13,739 nt of DNA from JAVBOP01 sp031550405 (lineage in GTDB: Bacteria; Bacteroidota; Ignavibacteria; Kapaibacteriales; UBA2268), in contig JAVBOP010000095.1 in assembly GCA_031550405.1 (NCBI GenBank), positions 1 to 13,739 on the forward strand. Direction: 5' to 3'. The translations under genes and the position numbers were made by a program. Of the stretch, positions 13,716 to 13,739 are shown one piece after another. Within the stretch, counting starts at the first letter, position 1, and the number at the start of each line of letters is the position of its first letter. A model generated the notes under the pieces. The model had not been told where the DNA came from, ran no database searches, and saw only the letters and a program-made list of their open reading frames with translations.

Positions 13716-13739
13716 TTGGAGAACCAAACCGCAGAAGAA
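13716..13739 (+). CDS. Start of an unidentified gene, cut by the right edge
   Basis: A good Shine-Dalgarno sequence (AGGAG, 13706-13710) lies 5 bases before TTG 13716, which opens a frame reading MENQTAEE to the end of the window. The strong promoter upstream and the divergent orientation to atpZ support a real gene. Only eight codons are visible, so the product is unknown. Confidence 0.45.

Noticed and set aside
1..13739. CRISPR array, tRNA or rRNA gene, prophage or defence genes
   Set aside because: No regularly spaced repeats, cloverleaf, rRNA-like segment or phage/defence gene was seen on either strand.

Overview
This window looks like ordinary chromosomal housekeeping DNA from an AT-rich member of the Bacteroidota/Chlorobiota (FCB) assemblage. 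GC content is in the mid-30s percent by eye, not computed. The best evidence for this lineage is a recurrent TAnnTTTG element, the -7 box of Bacteroidota-type promoters. It sits just upstream of at least nine genes or gene blocks, and three copies have a well-spaced -33 TTG/TTTG. Shine-Dalgarno sequences are mostly weak or absent, which fits the same group. A finer placement (Kapabacteria, Ignavibacteria or a true Bacteroidetes lineage) cannot be made from sequence reading alone.

Left part, plus strand (1-4913): the 3' portion of a YgiQ-type radical SAM gene, then a 6-pyruvoyl-tetrahydropterin synthase/QueD homologue, GTP cyclohydrolase I (folE), ribonuclease HII (rnhB), dihydroorotase (pyrC) and an unrecognised 59-codon gene. 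The last four are tightly packed (TAA directly followed by ATG; ATGA overlap) and look like one transcription unit. The first two pterin enzymes form consecutive steps from GTP to 6-pyruvoyl-tetrahydropterin or a related pterin. Centre: a GT4 glycosyltransferase on the minus strand (5071-6180), convergent with the pyrC unit and divergent from lysS (6427-7920), which ends at a strong stem-loop. Next comes mreB (8121-9152), with no mreC or mreD behind it. It is followed by a possible 45-codon membrane micro-ORF and a DUF374 lysophospholipid-acyltransferase-like gene, again joined by ATGA overlaps.

Region 9901-10351 is the only clearly decayed stretch. It holds a possible frameshifted stub of a membrane-protein gene and a broken IS1-type transposase N-terminus, which abuts the 3' end of yigZ.

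Right part, minus strand (10352-13428): yigZ, then an operon of an unrecognised 56-codon basic protein, a cysteine-poor L31 and an Asn-rich S18, ending in a textbook intrinsic terminator. Upstream of it is a short F0 ATP synthase block (atpZ, an AtpI/AtpR-like gene, atpB) that is not followed by atpE or other F1F0 genes. A divergent plus-strand promoter (13608-13639) drives a gene that begins at the right edge.

I see no defence system, CRISPR array, prophage, tRNA or rRNA. The most interesting items are small: the coupled micro-ORFs, the A-run frameshift stub, the truncated ATP synthase locus, and the zinc-ligand-free L31/S18 pair with its unknown partner protein.
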